Part shown: positions 50,587-63,640 of the stretch, one piece after another
How the letters are laid out: every line of letters starts with the position of its first letter
How positions within the stretch are numbered: position 1 is the stretch's first letter
Source of the DNA: Nemopilema nomurai
Taxonomy: Eukaryota > Cnidaria > Scyphozoa > Rhizostomeae > Rhizostomatidae
Reading direction: 5' to 3'
NCBI GenBank assembly: GCA_003864495.1
Contig: ML133401.1
Span: 1,565,308 to 1,629,307, forward strand
Length of the DNA stretch: 64,000 nt
Program-made: the position numbers and the translations under genes
The notes under the pieces: generated by a model
Seen by the model: only the letters and a program-made list of their open reading frames with translations
Database searches by the model: none
What the model was told of the DNA's origin: nothing

Positions 50587-53500
50587 CTACTGAACCTTTG
50601 ACTTGCTGCTTGTGCGTTGCGTCAAAGTGACAATGATCCCAATGAAAGCGGATATGACGTAAACAAATCTCACGATGTCCAGTCTATTTCCAGGGAGAAC
50701 TAAAACGAAGAAAATTAAGTAGGCCAATCCCGTAGATCAATGCAGATCACCTAAAGTTAAAAATCACCAGGGACGGCGATTTATCATTTGAAAGTGGAAG
50801 TGGTGCCAAAATGGGACAATAAAGGGTTTAAATCAACTTACAAACTTCTTTACATTTCTTTCTACTTATTTATATATTTCAATGCTTTAAAGAATACTAG
50901 CAGCCTCCTACCCCCGGCTTTGCCAGCCCCGATTATGATGAGATCGTGTTTTGGAAGTGGAGAAATGAGATAAGTTCTGATCAAAACGTTGAGGCGATCG
51001 AAAATTGAAAATACACGGTCATCAAAAATTTTCTAGAGATTGTTGAACGAAAAAAATATTGATGTCAAACCTGCTAAATCGTACTGCTTGGAAGAAGTGA
51101 CCAGGTCAGTGAGGATGAAAAGAACGCATCGCAGTGTCTCCAGGGGGGCAGCATAAGGCCTATTGTGACGATTGCAAAGTATGTTGGGGGTAATGAAGAC
51201 AACACAAATAATAACACGTAGATTAAGATTTCAAAACAGGAATTTAACGGCAGTTGAAAGTTTACATGTTTAACATTATCATGTGAAATATAGAAAACAG
51301 TTTAGTGGCAAAAGACACTTGCTCCACCGCCCTAAGTGTGGTAAACTCAATACGAACTCACTTGTGCTCGAAGATAAAGCCAATGCAAGTCATTGTCAGA
51401 ATGATGAATCCGCCCACTGACCATATATGGACAGCGCTCAGTACCTGGGAGAGAAGTGAGATAAAAGTGGCAAGTCCTAATTTTGCACCCAAAGAGGCCT
51501 GTAACAGGGATGCAGCACCACACCCCCCTGCTGTCAGCAAAAGAGCTATTATTTGCCACTATCTTTGTGTTTTTCCCTTGTCACCCTTAGTACATGCAAG
51601 GGTCCTTGTTTGCACCATTCGTCTGAGATTTCTGCAATTACTAATTGCTTCACATGAGCAGAATCAACTGAAAATGCATTCGCCATATATTTATCAAAGG
51701 AGACTCTGGTATGTAAAGCAAGATCTAATTATAGAAAGGAACTCGACCACTATGTGATTTTTGGATCAATAGCTTGATAAAAGCTACAAAAGTAGAAAAA
51801 AGCAGAACAAACTGAGACTACTTCTTATGTGCCTTTTCCTTGCGACAGTGAAAACAAAAATCCCCAATCCAATCTATAAACCCCCCCCCCTCCTCCCCAG
51901 AAAAGTCAAATTTTCATGCCAGCTTGAATAAAACAAGACTTACCAGTCTCTTGGCTGCCAGTTCCTGGAACGCAGTTATCAGCACCAAGCTGTGAATTAT
52001 TACATAGACCTTTTGAACGAGGGGAATGTTCGTGTCGAATTTCACAACAGGGTGCTCAATCTGCAAAATAAAACAAACTTCAAAATTTGACGAAAATTAT
52101 GGAAATTCATCATTAATCATTTCGATCATTATGCAGTAGAAATCGTTACGATAAGAAATTAAGCAGCCACCGCCCGAAGAAACTGGTAAAAAGTATATAT
52201 CAAGTCATATTAACTGACCAGCATTAATTGAAGCCAATCGAGCACTGTATATCATATTTGCACGAATTAAATAGACAAACGCTTATCTAAAATATTCTAC
52301 ATTCTTGAGCCAAACAGCTTGTAATACGGAAGTCAAGTGGCAAAATTGGCTCTGATAGACACTGCATTGGTAAAAATCGTGTTGAGCTTGTCAATGAATA
52401 TTAATTTCGTTAATAAATGTAAACATTTAACACATGTAGGGCTTAGAGCAGCGTGCTTTCATGCGCTGTACTTGAAGTAGTAAATCAGCAATAAGTAGCT
52501 AATCAGATACATCGGGTAGGTCTTCCGGGTTTCCAAGACGTGGACTTCCAGGAACCCATCCAGGGCCTTTGAGCACGAAGGAGATCTGAAAGAGCACAAA
52601 CGTAGCAGGTTGGAGAAGGACTTAGGCTAAGGACAATTCAAAAACTACTTCGAATTCTTGTTTGAAGGCTACTGGCATACTCTAATTACACTGTAACGTT
52701 CAACAACATCGAATTTAAAAATCAAGGAAACTTAGGTGTGAGGCAATAAAATATGGTTACTTGAAACGTACAATGTTTGTGGTCATTGCAAAAATAAAAC
52801 AAAAGTGAAGAGAAAAACTTTAAAATATGAAAAATGCAACATAAAACAACAGCTCCAACCTTGTTTCCGAATCCATCCATTTTCCAAAATGTTTCAAACA
52901 TGTATTTATAGTGACAGAGCTACAAAATAAAAGAGTAACTAAAAGATATGTAACAAAACGACGGGTTTATATCATATATTTATATAAAAAACTAAGTAAG
53001 CTATACTTTTGCCTTTATGTACTCGGGGGTAACACAATATTTTATCACATTAGCATAATCTAAATATATAAGTTGAGTAGTAATTATATTATATTAGGAG
53101 ACAATTATATTACACTGATCCTAAAGATTTTTGAGGAACACAACCAGTCGTGGCCTATTAAGAGGACACTGTGTTTATAAACCTCTTTCCATGTGGTGTC
53201 CTCAGTCTGTTTTAAAACTTTAGTGCTATAGATTTTGAAAAGAGGTGTTCATACATAATTCTTTGAAAAAGAGATACTTCATCAGTTTCCTGCTTCCGAT
53301 ATTTCCAAATTATGAATTTGGAATTTTCAAGCATATAGGTCTCTCATCATGTCTCTGTACAAAATATTATATAATATTATATATTATTAAGCATATAGGA
53401 CACATTAAAGGATAACGGACAAAACTTCATTATCTTAAACTTGGCCAGAAAAGTTGTCTAAGATTACAACAAGGGTCTGAAACTCTATCAATTCTTTTTC

Positions 53501-56500
53501 TTCAAAATTTGCTCTGGCCACACTATCACCATCACCGTACTCAAAGTATATTGTTCACTTATAATATATGAGCCAATCGAAAGTCAAACAATGGCTAGTA
53601 CAACTATATTGCAAGTATTAGAAAATGAAGTACTAATTACTATAATTGAGCAACAAATAAACAATACCCCAAATAACCTGTATGTAGACGGGATTGAAAG
53701 ATTCCAAAGGGTGAACAAGACCATAAACAACTTTCTCCTCCTTCTCAGCTTGAAATGTACCTAATGAAAAACGAAAAAAGGAGAATCTAGTGAGATGTCA
53801 AAACACAGTCACAAGAAAAGATCAAACGAACTTTAAGAAAGCAGGTAATAGGCAAATGTCTCGGTAAATTCAAAAGCGAATAAAAAAAAGCTCATACCAA
53901 ATAAACGGTCCCAGATTATGAGCGTCCCACCTGCAATATATAATAATATGTCTTCCTATCACAACAGGTAAATCACAAGGGGCTGAAATTACAGTTAGAA
54001 TAGCTAAACAACGAAATAAATTGCGCTGTAAACATCTGACGTTTTTTAATCTTTAAAAAGAAGTGGACATAAAAGTGATATATTCAAGAAAGATAGCTCA
54101 CCATAATTCTTGTCTATGCAGTAAGGATTCCTCCCTAGAATTGGCGACGGATATTTCTTGAAACTAATTATGTCATCGAATGCAGTAAAACAAGTTTGCA
54201 TCGACTAAATACACATCAGCTTGAATTACGTATTTATTATGTATTATGTATCAAAGTAACTGTGTATTATATAAAGCATGTTTTTCAGAATCAGCAGCTC
54301 TGAAAATCTCGGTCCTATTTTGTTACAAAATCATCACGGTATATCAGTATATCTGCAATAAACTAGTATTATAGTGATTGTATAATTGTTGTTTTTGAAT
54401 TTTGAACCGTATTTCAAACTGATGCATACCATGATGCACTCTGTGGTGACTTGGCGTGTTCAAAATGTACTCCAAGGGTCCCAGGGTCTCAATTACCTAG
54501 AACAGCAGACCTTCAAATATTAGCAGTTTTTAATATATCGTCCTTTTGAATGAGAAGAATTTCAAATGCATAGAGGACAGAGATAGATTGAAAAGAGGAA
54601 AATTGTAAACAAGACCGTATCTACATTTACGACTGATATAGAAACAGCTTCTATAAGCATTTAAAGAGTATATTCAATATAATCTATGCCCTTCTTAGAG
54701 CTTGCAGTCTAATGGCTGCCTCTCTTAAATAGGAAAAGCAAGTCTTTGTTGAGCATCCAGTGACTTGGCCGAAACACCTTTTATTAACACTCTTTATCAA
54801 GACAAGTAAGGCATGGGACAAGGCGTTCAACTCACTTCGGTGTGTATCCAGAATTGGTAAAGTAGGTTCAGTTGGGTGTGCACATAGTAAGCCGAAGGTG
54901 GAGCGACGAGGGCGAGTGGCAAGTAGAATACCTGAAGTGAAAAGGAATCAAAAACTGCAGCGCCTTTTCTACAACGGGAAGTCACAAACAAGATTCCCTC
55001 TCCTTTCGATCAATACAACGAGGCTGGTTTGAGCACCCTTGAATTCATTAAGTGTTCGTAAGACCTTGAAAATTACAAAGGTAAACCAGGTATTTTGAAA
55101 AGCATAAATTTTGATGCAACTTCTGATCGACTGAATGTTCGGCAAACTAAAAAAAACATTCCCGAAGCCTTCACATTATAAAAAGGATCATCAACTACAA
55201 CAGGGTCAACAAATGCAACTTGTCAAGTGTTATGAACACACAATGTAAGATATAAACAAGGCCTTGCGTATTAAACTTGATTCAAATCAATAAATGGTTC
55301 GATGTATCTATTCCTAATGTCCTCTCACTACTCACTACAATAGAATAAATTATTCAATATCTAAAGCAGATTGAGTGTAAGGAAATTTTTTGATAAGAAA
55401 AGTCATTCAAGTGCTCAGAGAAACAATTTAGAATGAATAAAGAACTCACCCATTTCGTGTATTTCTGCACGACGGATTGTCGCAGAGCGGTTGATAGGTT
55501 GTAGTCCTCTGAACTGTGATGGACTTGGTGAGCCCCCACAAAGAACCCTCTTGAGAAAACAAAACTGAAGTTCAATTAACATAAAGGGCGGGCAATGAAA
55601 AGACATAACTAGTGGCAGACAAAACCAGGTAAAATGAAAAGTAAAATCTATGAATAAATAAATAGCTTGCAAGCCACATCTCTTCTTGTTATCAAAATGG
55701 AGTTTCTGGAGACCAGACGCCTAGTTTATTTGAGTTATTTCTAAGTACCCATGTTGGGCCATTCCTAAAGGAGAGAAAAGGCAACTCTGGGCAGACTTTG
55801 AAGGCAAGAGAGAAAAGTGTTTGGACTAACCGTGCGTGGCTCTATGGAACCAATAGTAGGTGAAGTCGATGAAGAGGAAGGACAAGAGCCAGGTCCACGG
55901 TGAATCCCAGGGCAGAGTTGCAATTCGGAAGTTGTCATGCACAAGCAAGTACAGAGTGAATTCGGCAATTAGGACTAGGACCCTATAAGAAAAGACGGAT
56001 ATCAAGCACTAAGCTAGTAACAAAGGAGTATTAGTGTTCGAATTTTATATTCAACTCGGTAGCAAGGCAAGGTTCGGGTCTTGATTCTTTGCTGTGAAGC
56101 TTTTGATCTAGTATTTTGCTCAATTTATTATGGCCGTTGTCTACATCCTAGGACATGAAACTATTTTTCATATGTAGCAATATATCTGCGATTACGAACG
56201 ATCTACCACGCGACTGAACCTTGGCTATACCAGTCTGTGCAACGGAGGGTGTGGGTACGAGGCTTGTAAAAGAAATATGAAAGAGAGGCATGTGGCGGAG
56301 AAGGGGATTGCCTCAAAGGATGCAAACTCTAGAGAAGGTTTATCTATCTGAAACATTGAAACTTGAAAATTCAACTCTATTTATCATAAATAACAAAATA
56401 GAACTTTGCGACCATTCGAAAAAGGGGATGCGTATAAACACGCAATATGAGTAAATATTGCAAGGTTCCTTACTTAACCAACTGCGACAGAATACCATTG

Positions 56501-57113
56501 TGAATTGAGCTCAGTCCGTCATTGAACCGAATCGTTGGTTTTCCCTTCAAGATCGCCACCACATACTCGACTGCCAGGGCAGCGAAAAAGATTGGTAGTG
56601 CCTTTAATCAAAAGAAGATCAATAGGAACTACGATAATAAAATCAGTCCTGCTAAGCGAGAAGAGAATCAAGTGAATGTTGATAAACTCGATGGTCAATG
56701 CATTTTCATTTTGCTTGCTGGGTACTGCCTCGTTTTCAATAAAAACCAACATATTTCTTATAGAAAAAACCACTTTTGCAGGAAACAAAATGGACTGCAA
56801 TCTTCAATAGAGCCTCGTATGCTCGTGATATTTTCGATTTATTTGCTAAACCAAGGTTGTAGGTGATATCTTTAAGGTGGGGTTGGGGGCATACGTGAGC
56901 AGGTGAGGGGCATCTCGTTGCCATAAGGCACTTCAATGCACGTCCATGCAGATCTTGAACTGAAAGAGCCAGAAAATGAGAGAGAAATGCGAAACCTACT
57001 TCGTTCAAGTAGTTTGGTACGTCTTCAACTTTCTCAAACGTGGTTTCTGACGGAGTTACGGCGTAGAACAGTCTTCGGACCTGCTCGCTGAGGGAAGCAT
57101 TGGCAAAGCGCAT
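50587..57113 (-). CDS. AGMO: Alkylglycerol monooxygenase, copy 1 (complete)
   Basis: Fifteen exons, right to left: 57000-57113, 56474-56601, 55831-55982, 55450-55547, 54836-54931, 54430-54496, 54102-54134, 53898-53930, 53678-53760, 52860-52919, 52511-52585, 51944-52060, 51362-51444, 51071-51159 and 50587-50699. They join in phase to 446 residues; human AGMO (TMEM195) is 445. The iron-binding histidine motifs of the fatty-acid hydroxylase superfamily are all present: HRATH, HQVHH and HHRVHH. Further landmarks are TPSETTFEKVEDVP, LPWDSPWTW, SSEDYNLSTALRQSV and NPYCIDKNYG. Several hydrophobic segments fit an ER multi-pass membrane protein. AGMO uses tetrahydrobiopterin and oxygen to cleave the ether bond of alkylglycerols, giving a fatty aldehyde and glycerol. 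A second copy lies upstream in the same orientation. The start codon gives MRFANASLSEQ and is the first in-frame Met I see; a noncoding 5' exon is possible. Confidence 0.94.
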
Positions 57114-58860
57114 CTTGAACCCTACAAGCAGAGAAGATCTGTATTGCGACTGTATTTCTATACGATATTACAGATAAAACTGATTTCCAGGATATGTAGG
57201 GAGATTACTTTGTGGCGCAATCAGTGAGACTGGAGAAAACGGCATGTTTTCCTTCCAAGGGAACCATATAAACGTGCCAACGTAGAAAATCAACCTCATC
57301 CTTCATACCTACCAAATATCCGTTGAAAGATACCAGCCTCTAGTATCCTAGGTAACTTTTGCTTTCAACACATCTGCAGAGCAAAAATAGCTCCATAAAT
57401 CTCATGAAGACAAAGCCAGGTGACATAAGGCTGTGAAAGTTGATCTCCTTTTGTTTGTTTTCGACTCAAAAAATCCCCCGCACCTTGAATCATGATTTGT
57501 ACCAAGATTTGTATCAACCAAATCCAGGGTCGTTGATAGACGGTCCGGGCCCCGGAGCCAAGCTCTGGGGCGGGCCCTTTTCCGCCGCAGTTTAACTGTA
57601 AGACCTATACTTTGCGGGCCCCGGTTCTTTACGCCGCTTACCCTCCCCACCCCCCCCCCCCCCCTCTACGCTCCTGACCAAATCTGATTACGGCTGACTG
57701 TGTCTCAGCTCCGTAACATATTCGCTGTGTTTTCCTGCACCAATTTCATGTTTTGTGTCTATGTGCTCCGGGGGTGAAACCGCAATTATGCAACTTGCAA
57801 TCGTTGGCGATGGGGCTTCCACTACCTACTGTGTTTGTTTAGGCTAGGCCGTATACGGTTTCGCCAATGACGTGCAACCATAACACGTTAAAGAGCAGTC
57901 ATGAAACATGAAAATTTGCAGAATGGTAAGCATTTTGGGGCACAATACTAGAATTTGCGTTATGTGCAGTGCAGATTTTAGAATTGGACGGTGGCAAGGC
58001 AAGGTGCTGCTGTACCAGCAAAAAAGTTGAAATATCAGAGAAAGACATTATCCGGTTGGTTTTATGACAATATTTAACAAACAGCAGTGTCCAAACAAGA
58101 GATCTACAATAAAAACACAGCAACATAAACAGGGTCCCCTCCCCTTTTGTTTCGTTGCACTGTCTACAAGACGGCAAGTCCGCTAGGGATCTCTGACTTG
58201 CGAGGGCGTAGAATTTGATAAATATTCCATCCTTTATTATTAAGCAGGTTCAAATAAACTATGAAAGGATGACCTACCAACTTTGCTTGTAAAACCAAAT
58301 AAAAGATGCCCAAGCGGGAGACACCTCACTTGCAAGACTGAAATTCGAGCACTAGAGGACTTCGATCAAGTCGCATGTTTTGAAAATCCACTGCAATGCT
58401 CCTTTGCAGAAGACCTTCGTAAGTGCGCAGCTCCCTTGAACCGGAACAGAAGGGTTTTGTGGGTTGATGGCTACCACCCTCAGGTTTAGGATTCAAAACC
58501 CCCCTCCCTCCCCAGATTTAGCTCAACAAAATTTAGAAATTTCACAGATGAAGGCTTTATGAAGCCTTCTAATTTTCAAGATGCACGTTACTACTAAGAT
58601 ATAGTAAGTTTTTATGTACAAATCGGATTTTCACTTTGCAACTGGAATATCTATCTATTTCTGCAGATTTGATGGCAAGTCTTTTCCCCCTCTCTTAGGG
58701 AAAGAATGATAGGTTTGAATTGAGAAAATATAAGCAAAAAATTGTAGCATCCATATAAACATATACGTCAATCCTCGTTACCGTGAAATCTATTAAACAA
58801 TATTCTAACTATCGCTGCTTATACTACAATGACGATGTCTTTACAAAAATGTGGTAATGG
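57114..58860. other. Upstream region of AGMO copy 1
   Basis: This region should hold the promoter and 5' UTR of AGMO copy 1. It has a C-rich run at about 57647-57664 and a GC-rich patch around 57545-57625 that stands out against the AT-rich surroundings. No coding exon is apparent. The right edge abuts a MITE. Confidence 0.4.
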
Positions 58861-59160
58861 CATAGGCGCCGACTTTTATTTTTCCCAGGGGGGGCTCAAA
58901 ATTTAAATTTAAAAAAATTTAAAAAAGTTAAAAGGTAGAGAAATTACCTGATGCTTTAATAACGTAATACAACATATGTAGTATGTATAATAACAAAACA
59001 AAACATTTTAATAAAGCAGATATAACATCATGGTCTACAGTATCATCAGTTCAATTCTTTGATTGATTTAAAACGAAGTTCCCAGGGGGGGCTGAGCCCC
59101 CCCATAGCAATTCCCAGGGGGGGCTCGAGCCCCCAAGCCCCCACGTAGTCGGCGCCTATG
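58861..59160. mobile_element. hAT-type MITE, 300 bp, complete
   Basis: The element starts CATAGGCGCCGACT and ends with its exact reverse complement AGTCGGCGCCTATG minus no base, giving 14-bp perfect terminal inverted repeats. It is flanked on both sides by GGTAATGG (58853-58860 and 59161-59168), an 8-bp target-site duplication as made by hAT transposases. It has no transposase coding capacity. Inside, the word CCCAGGGGGGGCT appears three times, and the right half contains paired G-rich and C-rich runs that could fold. The perfect ends and duplication suggest a fairly recent insertion. It sits between the two AGMO copies. Confidence 0.9.
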
Positions 59161-59168
59161 GGTAATGG

Positions 59169-59805
59169 TGAATGGTAAATAAAGAATGGTGAATGGTTCT
59201 GGTCATGAAAAGAAAAGCAGGAAATTAGGGCTCGAGAGAGGCGTGAATGTATCTCACTCGATCTTAACAATCATCTTACTATTATTACAAGCAGAGCTAT
59301 TGGTTTTTCTACAGACCTATTATGGTCGCGAATCATTACTTATACAGCCAGTGACTATAACAATAGTTAACAATCACCATATGAATTAAAAGAAATTTAC
59401 TGAGCTCAATTCTATAGATGACAGACAAAATAAAAAAAGTCACCCTTAATGCCGTGTATTGGCGCAACAAGCTCAGTGGAAAGTTGGGACAAAATTCTGG
59501 AATGCATAACACTGTGAGAATTAGAGCACTTTGAAACATGTCCTGGAGCTTCAACCAAAGAAGGACTTTCAAGGGAGCGAATTCTCTTGGTTCTATAACA
59601 ACCCCATGTAGATCCATGATTAGAAACTCTCCTGTGAAGAACTAAAATACTTTTCAAAGTACCTGAATTCATGGACTAAAGGTTTTTGCAATTAGTCGCA
59701 ATAATAGTGACTGCAGATTGATTTTTCTAGTGCAACCAGCTAAAATCTATTTGAAGTTTTTTCTGGTAACATAATACATTAATCAAAGAGAGAAAAGTTC
59801 GCAGA
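59169..59805. other. Downstream flank of AGMO copy 2
   Basis: This stretch lies between the MITE and the stop codon of AGMO copy 2 and should include that gene's 3' UTR. It begins with a short run of AATGGT words beside the MITE insertion site. I see no gene here. Confidence 0.4.
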
Positions 59806-62800
59806 TCAATGCACTTTTTCTTTCGTCTCCTTTCGTTCTTGAAACGTTACAACAGCCCAGATGAGCGCAGAAATGATGAAAACCACCCTCACCACCTCCA
59901 ATGAATTTCCAGGAAAAACTAAAATTTGAATTCGAAGTAATCAATAATTGCGAAACAGAATGTTGAAGAATAATCAGATAACAAGAAAAAAATAAGACAA
60001 AGAATAACAAGAATAGAATAAGATGGTAAGAGGAAAGTTAGAATTAAAAATAAAACTCATTGACGTATTTGGTTGGCTGCCTCGATCTAACGCTTAATGG
60101 CGAAAAGACATGAATCTGATTTGATTGCTTGGTACAATGTGAATCAACATGCCTAAAGTCAGTGCAGTAACTGAAGAATAAAATGCATCGATCAGCACAT
60201 TGAAAATATGCTGTCGGCGATATGTCAGCTCAATCCCCCTGTAACTATTCTGGATAAAAAGCCTGCGTGGTTGCATCAAATTCGGCACCAAATCAGACGA
60301 CAAATCAAATGAATTCATACCAGCCAGGTCATACTTCTTGGAAGAAGTCACTAGATCAATAAGGATGAAAAGGAGGCATCGCAGCGTCTCCAGCGGGGCA
60401 GCATAAGGCCTGTTAGTACAATGGCAAAGTTTAACGAAATGCTTTCCCTAAATTGATTAGCATGCTTGCAGAATGTACCGCAATGCTTCAATTAAAGTAT
60501 TGAAACTTTTCACTCTTTCTAGGAAATATCTTAAAAAAACGTCAAATGAAAATCGCACTTAGTCTGGTTCCAGAAGTATAATTCTAAAACACCTAAATAA
60601 AAAGTTTAAAGTCATCATCAACATCGTCTTCTCGATGATATTAAAAGAAGGAGCAGCTTCGGTCTGTCTGTTATATCAAATATATGCCCCTCTTCAAGGG
60701 GGCGTTTAACCGAATACTGTATTCTCTCTTCTACCTGGACTTAAATTAGGTTCCTTTCCTGCTAAGCAAAGGGGCGAAATGATTTCTATCAACAGTAGAA
60801 ACTAATGTTGTAGATAGCAGATGATAGCTAATCGTTCTGGGATGTGAGAAGTGAGTCCTGAACGATTTAGTGGAACAAAAGTCATGTGGTGCAAGGTCGA
60901 AAGGCCGCTGATAATTTGAGACGTGTCCCATTATAAAAGTCAGAAGCTGGGTTATATAGGTCTCTTACATTCGTTCATTAGACAACATTATCTTTCTTTG
61001 GACTAAGGCTTGGCGCTTGATTTAGAAAACCTGTTCAGGAGACGACATTATCTTGTGCTGAGGTAAATTCGAAGTAAGCTCACTTGTGTTCGAACATGTG
61101 GCCAACGCTCGTCATGGTCAAAATGATGAATCCGCCCACTGACCATATATGGACAACACTCAGCATCTGCAAGCAAAATAACATAGTTCAAAGCAACATC
61201 TAAAGAACGCATAAATGAAACGCCAAATTGGACGAAAGAAAATCACTAAACAATTTCCCTGGCATGATCAAGTGCCATATCAACAGTGCTTGCATGAGGC
61301 GTTAAACAACAGCGATTCCATAAGACCACAAGCCTTGCAAAACATTCTTTCAACTATCATTTTAAAAACACTATAAACTATTCCAGTAGTTTATTTGTTT
61401 ATTGGTTATTTTCCTTTTAAATCAGGCTTTCTCTTAATGACAAAGTAACTTAGCATTTTGTTTAGGACAACAACACCCAACACTCATGTATCTGTAGCTT
61501 CCATAACACTTTGTAAACATTTTGTAAAGACTAAATATACAAACCAGCTGTTTAACGGCTAGTTCCTGGAACGCAAGCAGTAGCACGATACTATGCACCA
61601 CCACGTAGACGTTCTTGAGAAGGGGAAGCTTCTTGTCAAACTTTACGACTGGGTGCTCAATCTGCACACAAGACGGCAACTCGCATTATCGAAAAATGCT
61701 ATTAGAATTCATCATGAGTTATTATTGAGGCTTAGAATTATACGCTTTTCTGAAAATGTCTTAAAGACACCAGTTGTTTGCAGACTTAGAGGAAACTTTT
61801 TCAAAGGAAAATTTTAGCTATCGAAACCTGGTGAAATTAACAACAATCTAAAACCGGGATGTTTTAAACTATTTATTTAAAAAGTATCGATTCTCTAGAA
61901 TTTGTTGTTAAGCATCCAGAAGTGAACAGGAAAAAGGAACATGGTTTATTCTGTCAAAGTATAATAGCTGAGGCATTAATTTTATAAAAGGTGAAATACA
62001 TCTGGTATGTTTCCTGGGTGCCCGAGACGTGGACTTCCTGGAACCCAGCTTGGTCCTTTGATGAGAAAGGACACCTAACAAATAAAGTGACAAATATAAC
62101 CAGTGCGACCTTGAGGTTTAAGGATAATTCAATACGTTGCTGGAGTTTAAGACAAGGTTCTACTATAAACTTTTGGAAAAATTACTGTCTTGAATGTGAA
62201 AATGGGATGGAATGGGGAAAAGCCACCATGCAGTTTGCAATCTTCAAAATTAATTCAAACAATGTTTCGGGTAGACGGTTTTTGTATTAGAACAATCCGT
62301 GCTAAAAATTCAAGAACGGGGAAATGTTTATATGTCTATAAGCTAATGAGAATTGAGAAATTCTCAGTTGACCTGTATATACCAGTCACAAACAAGCTTT
62401 CAAATCACGTAACTTCGGCTAAGTGAAAGAGGCATTGCAGATATCTTTTTAGCAATTTTCGGCTTTGCTTTTGACCTCTTCTCGTGAAGCAAAATGGATC
62501 AGAAATATTGAGCCACTAGTAAATCAGAGCCGCAAAAAGCCATAGCTCTGATTTACTAGTGTAGAAGTAAATTCAAATTGCTATTTCATCGAAAAAAGAC
62601 ACCTATAGGACGTTGTGAAGAAAATAGGAAGATGATATGACAATCCCTTGATTCATCACATTGACCCGAGGCAACACGCGATACTGTCATAAATAAGACG
62701 GGATACTTTCAATTAAATTGCTTTTTAATGGCACCTCTGCAATAGGCCATTTGTAAATTTTAAAAATTCACTCCTTCAAAGCCTCTAAATATGATATAAC

Positions 62801-63640
62801 TTGTGAAACTATTTAATTGATAAGGATTAATTGATAAGGTGTGCCATGGTCAATTAAATGTCATTAAAAACGAGAGCAGAAACTTTGCAGAAGCATTGCG
62901 AAGTAACAAAAAAGAAAGAAACCTTGTTTTTGAACCCATCCATTTTCCAAAATGTTTCAAACATATATTGGTAATGACAGAGCTAGAAAAAAATTTTCAA
63001 ATACTGATTCTTGTAAACATTCAAACAAACATTTATATAATGCTTCTTCATATAAAACATGACTTGCATCTAAATCAGCCTCTTCTCGTAAATAGTAAAA
63101 GAACTGGTGCTAGCTTATTTCAATTGGAATTAAATGCTCTTTTGTAAAGGAGAACAAACCTGTACGTAAATTGGGTTCCACGACATCACCCGAGTGACAA
63201 GGCCATAAACAACCTTCTCTTCTTCCTTCTCAGCTTGGAATGTTCCTTTACAAAGTAAAAAGAAAAATCAAAAAAAAATTACAAAAATTATTTGAAAGAA
63301 AAATAAGTAATGGAGACAGAAAGTAAATATCAAAAGCCCATGAAACCAAGGTGAAGAAAAAGCAGGAGGAAAGGGGTCTTACCAAACAAACGGTCCCAAA
63401 TAATCAATGTTCCAGCTGCAAAAGATTAAATCTGATATCATAATAGTTTAACCAAAATTGGCAATTGAAAGAAGAAAATGTATCAGAGTGCATTGTCAGA
63501 TTGAAGCAGAAAAACATGATCACCAAAATACTTGGAGCTACAGTAGATAATTAAGACTTGAACTGCACAAGGCAGTTCTGCAAAAGAACTTGAAACACAC
63601 AACATACCATAATTTTTGTCAATACAATACGGGTTTCTTC
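59806..63640 (-). CDS. AGMO: Alkylglycerol monooxygenase, copy 2 (3' part)
   Basis: Nine exons are visible, right to left: 63608-63640, 63383-63415, 63160-63245, 62923-62982, 62000-62074, 61545-61661, 61084-61166, 60321-60409 and 59806-59918 (stop TGA). Their lengths (33, 33, 86, 60, 75, 117, 83, 89, 113) match exons 7 to 15 of copy 1 one for one, with one extra codon in the third, and phases are the same. The encoded part begins GRNPYCIDKNYG and ends ERKETKEKVH. In one 39-residue exon I count 26 identical residues against copy 1, so the duplication is not recent. The exons with the three histidine motifs lie beyond the right edge, so catalytic integrity cannot be judged. No stop or frameshift is seen in the visible part. 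Confidence 0.92.
62514..62561. repeat. Perfect 17-bp hairpin with 14-nt loop
   Basis: CACTAGTAAATCAGAGC at 62514-62530 is exactly mirrored by GCTCTGATTTACTAGTG at 62545-62561. It lies in the intron of AGMO copy 2 between exons 62923-62982 and 62000-62074. Candidate explanations are the ends of a very short mobile element, a structured intronic RNA, or chance; the length makes chance unlikely. Confidence 0.85.

Noticed and set aside
51305..51757. 150-codon + strand open frame
   Set aside because: It is the antisense shadow of an AGMO exon (51362-51444) plus intron, with no domain.
59046..59270. 74-codon - strand frame across the MITE boundary
   Set aside because: It spans the MITE end and unique DNA; the element has the structure of a non-coding MITE.
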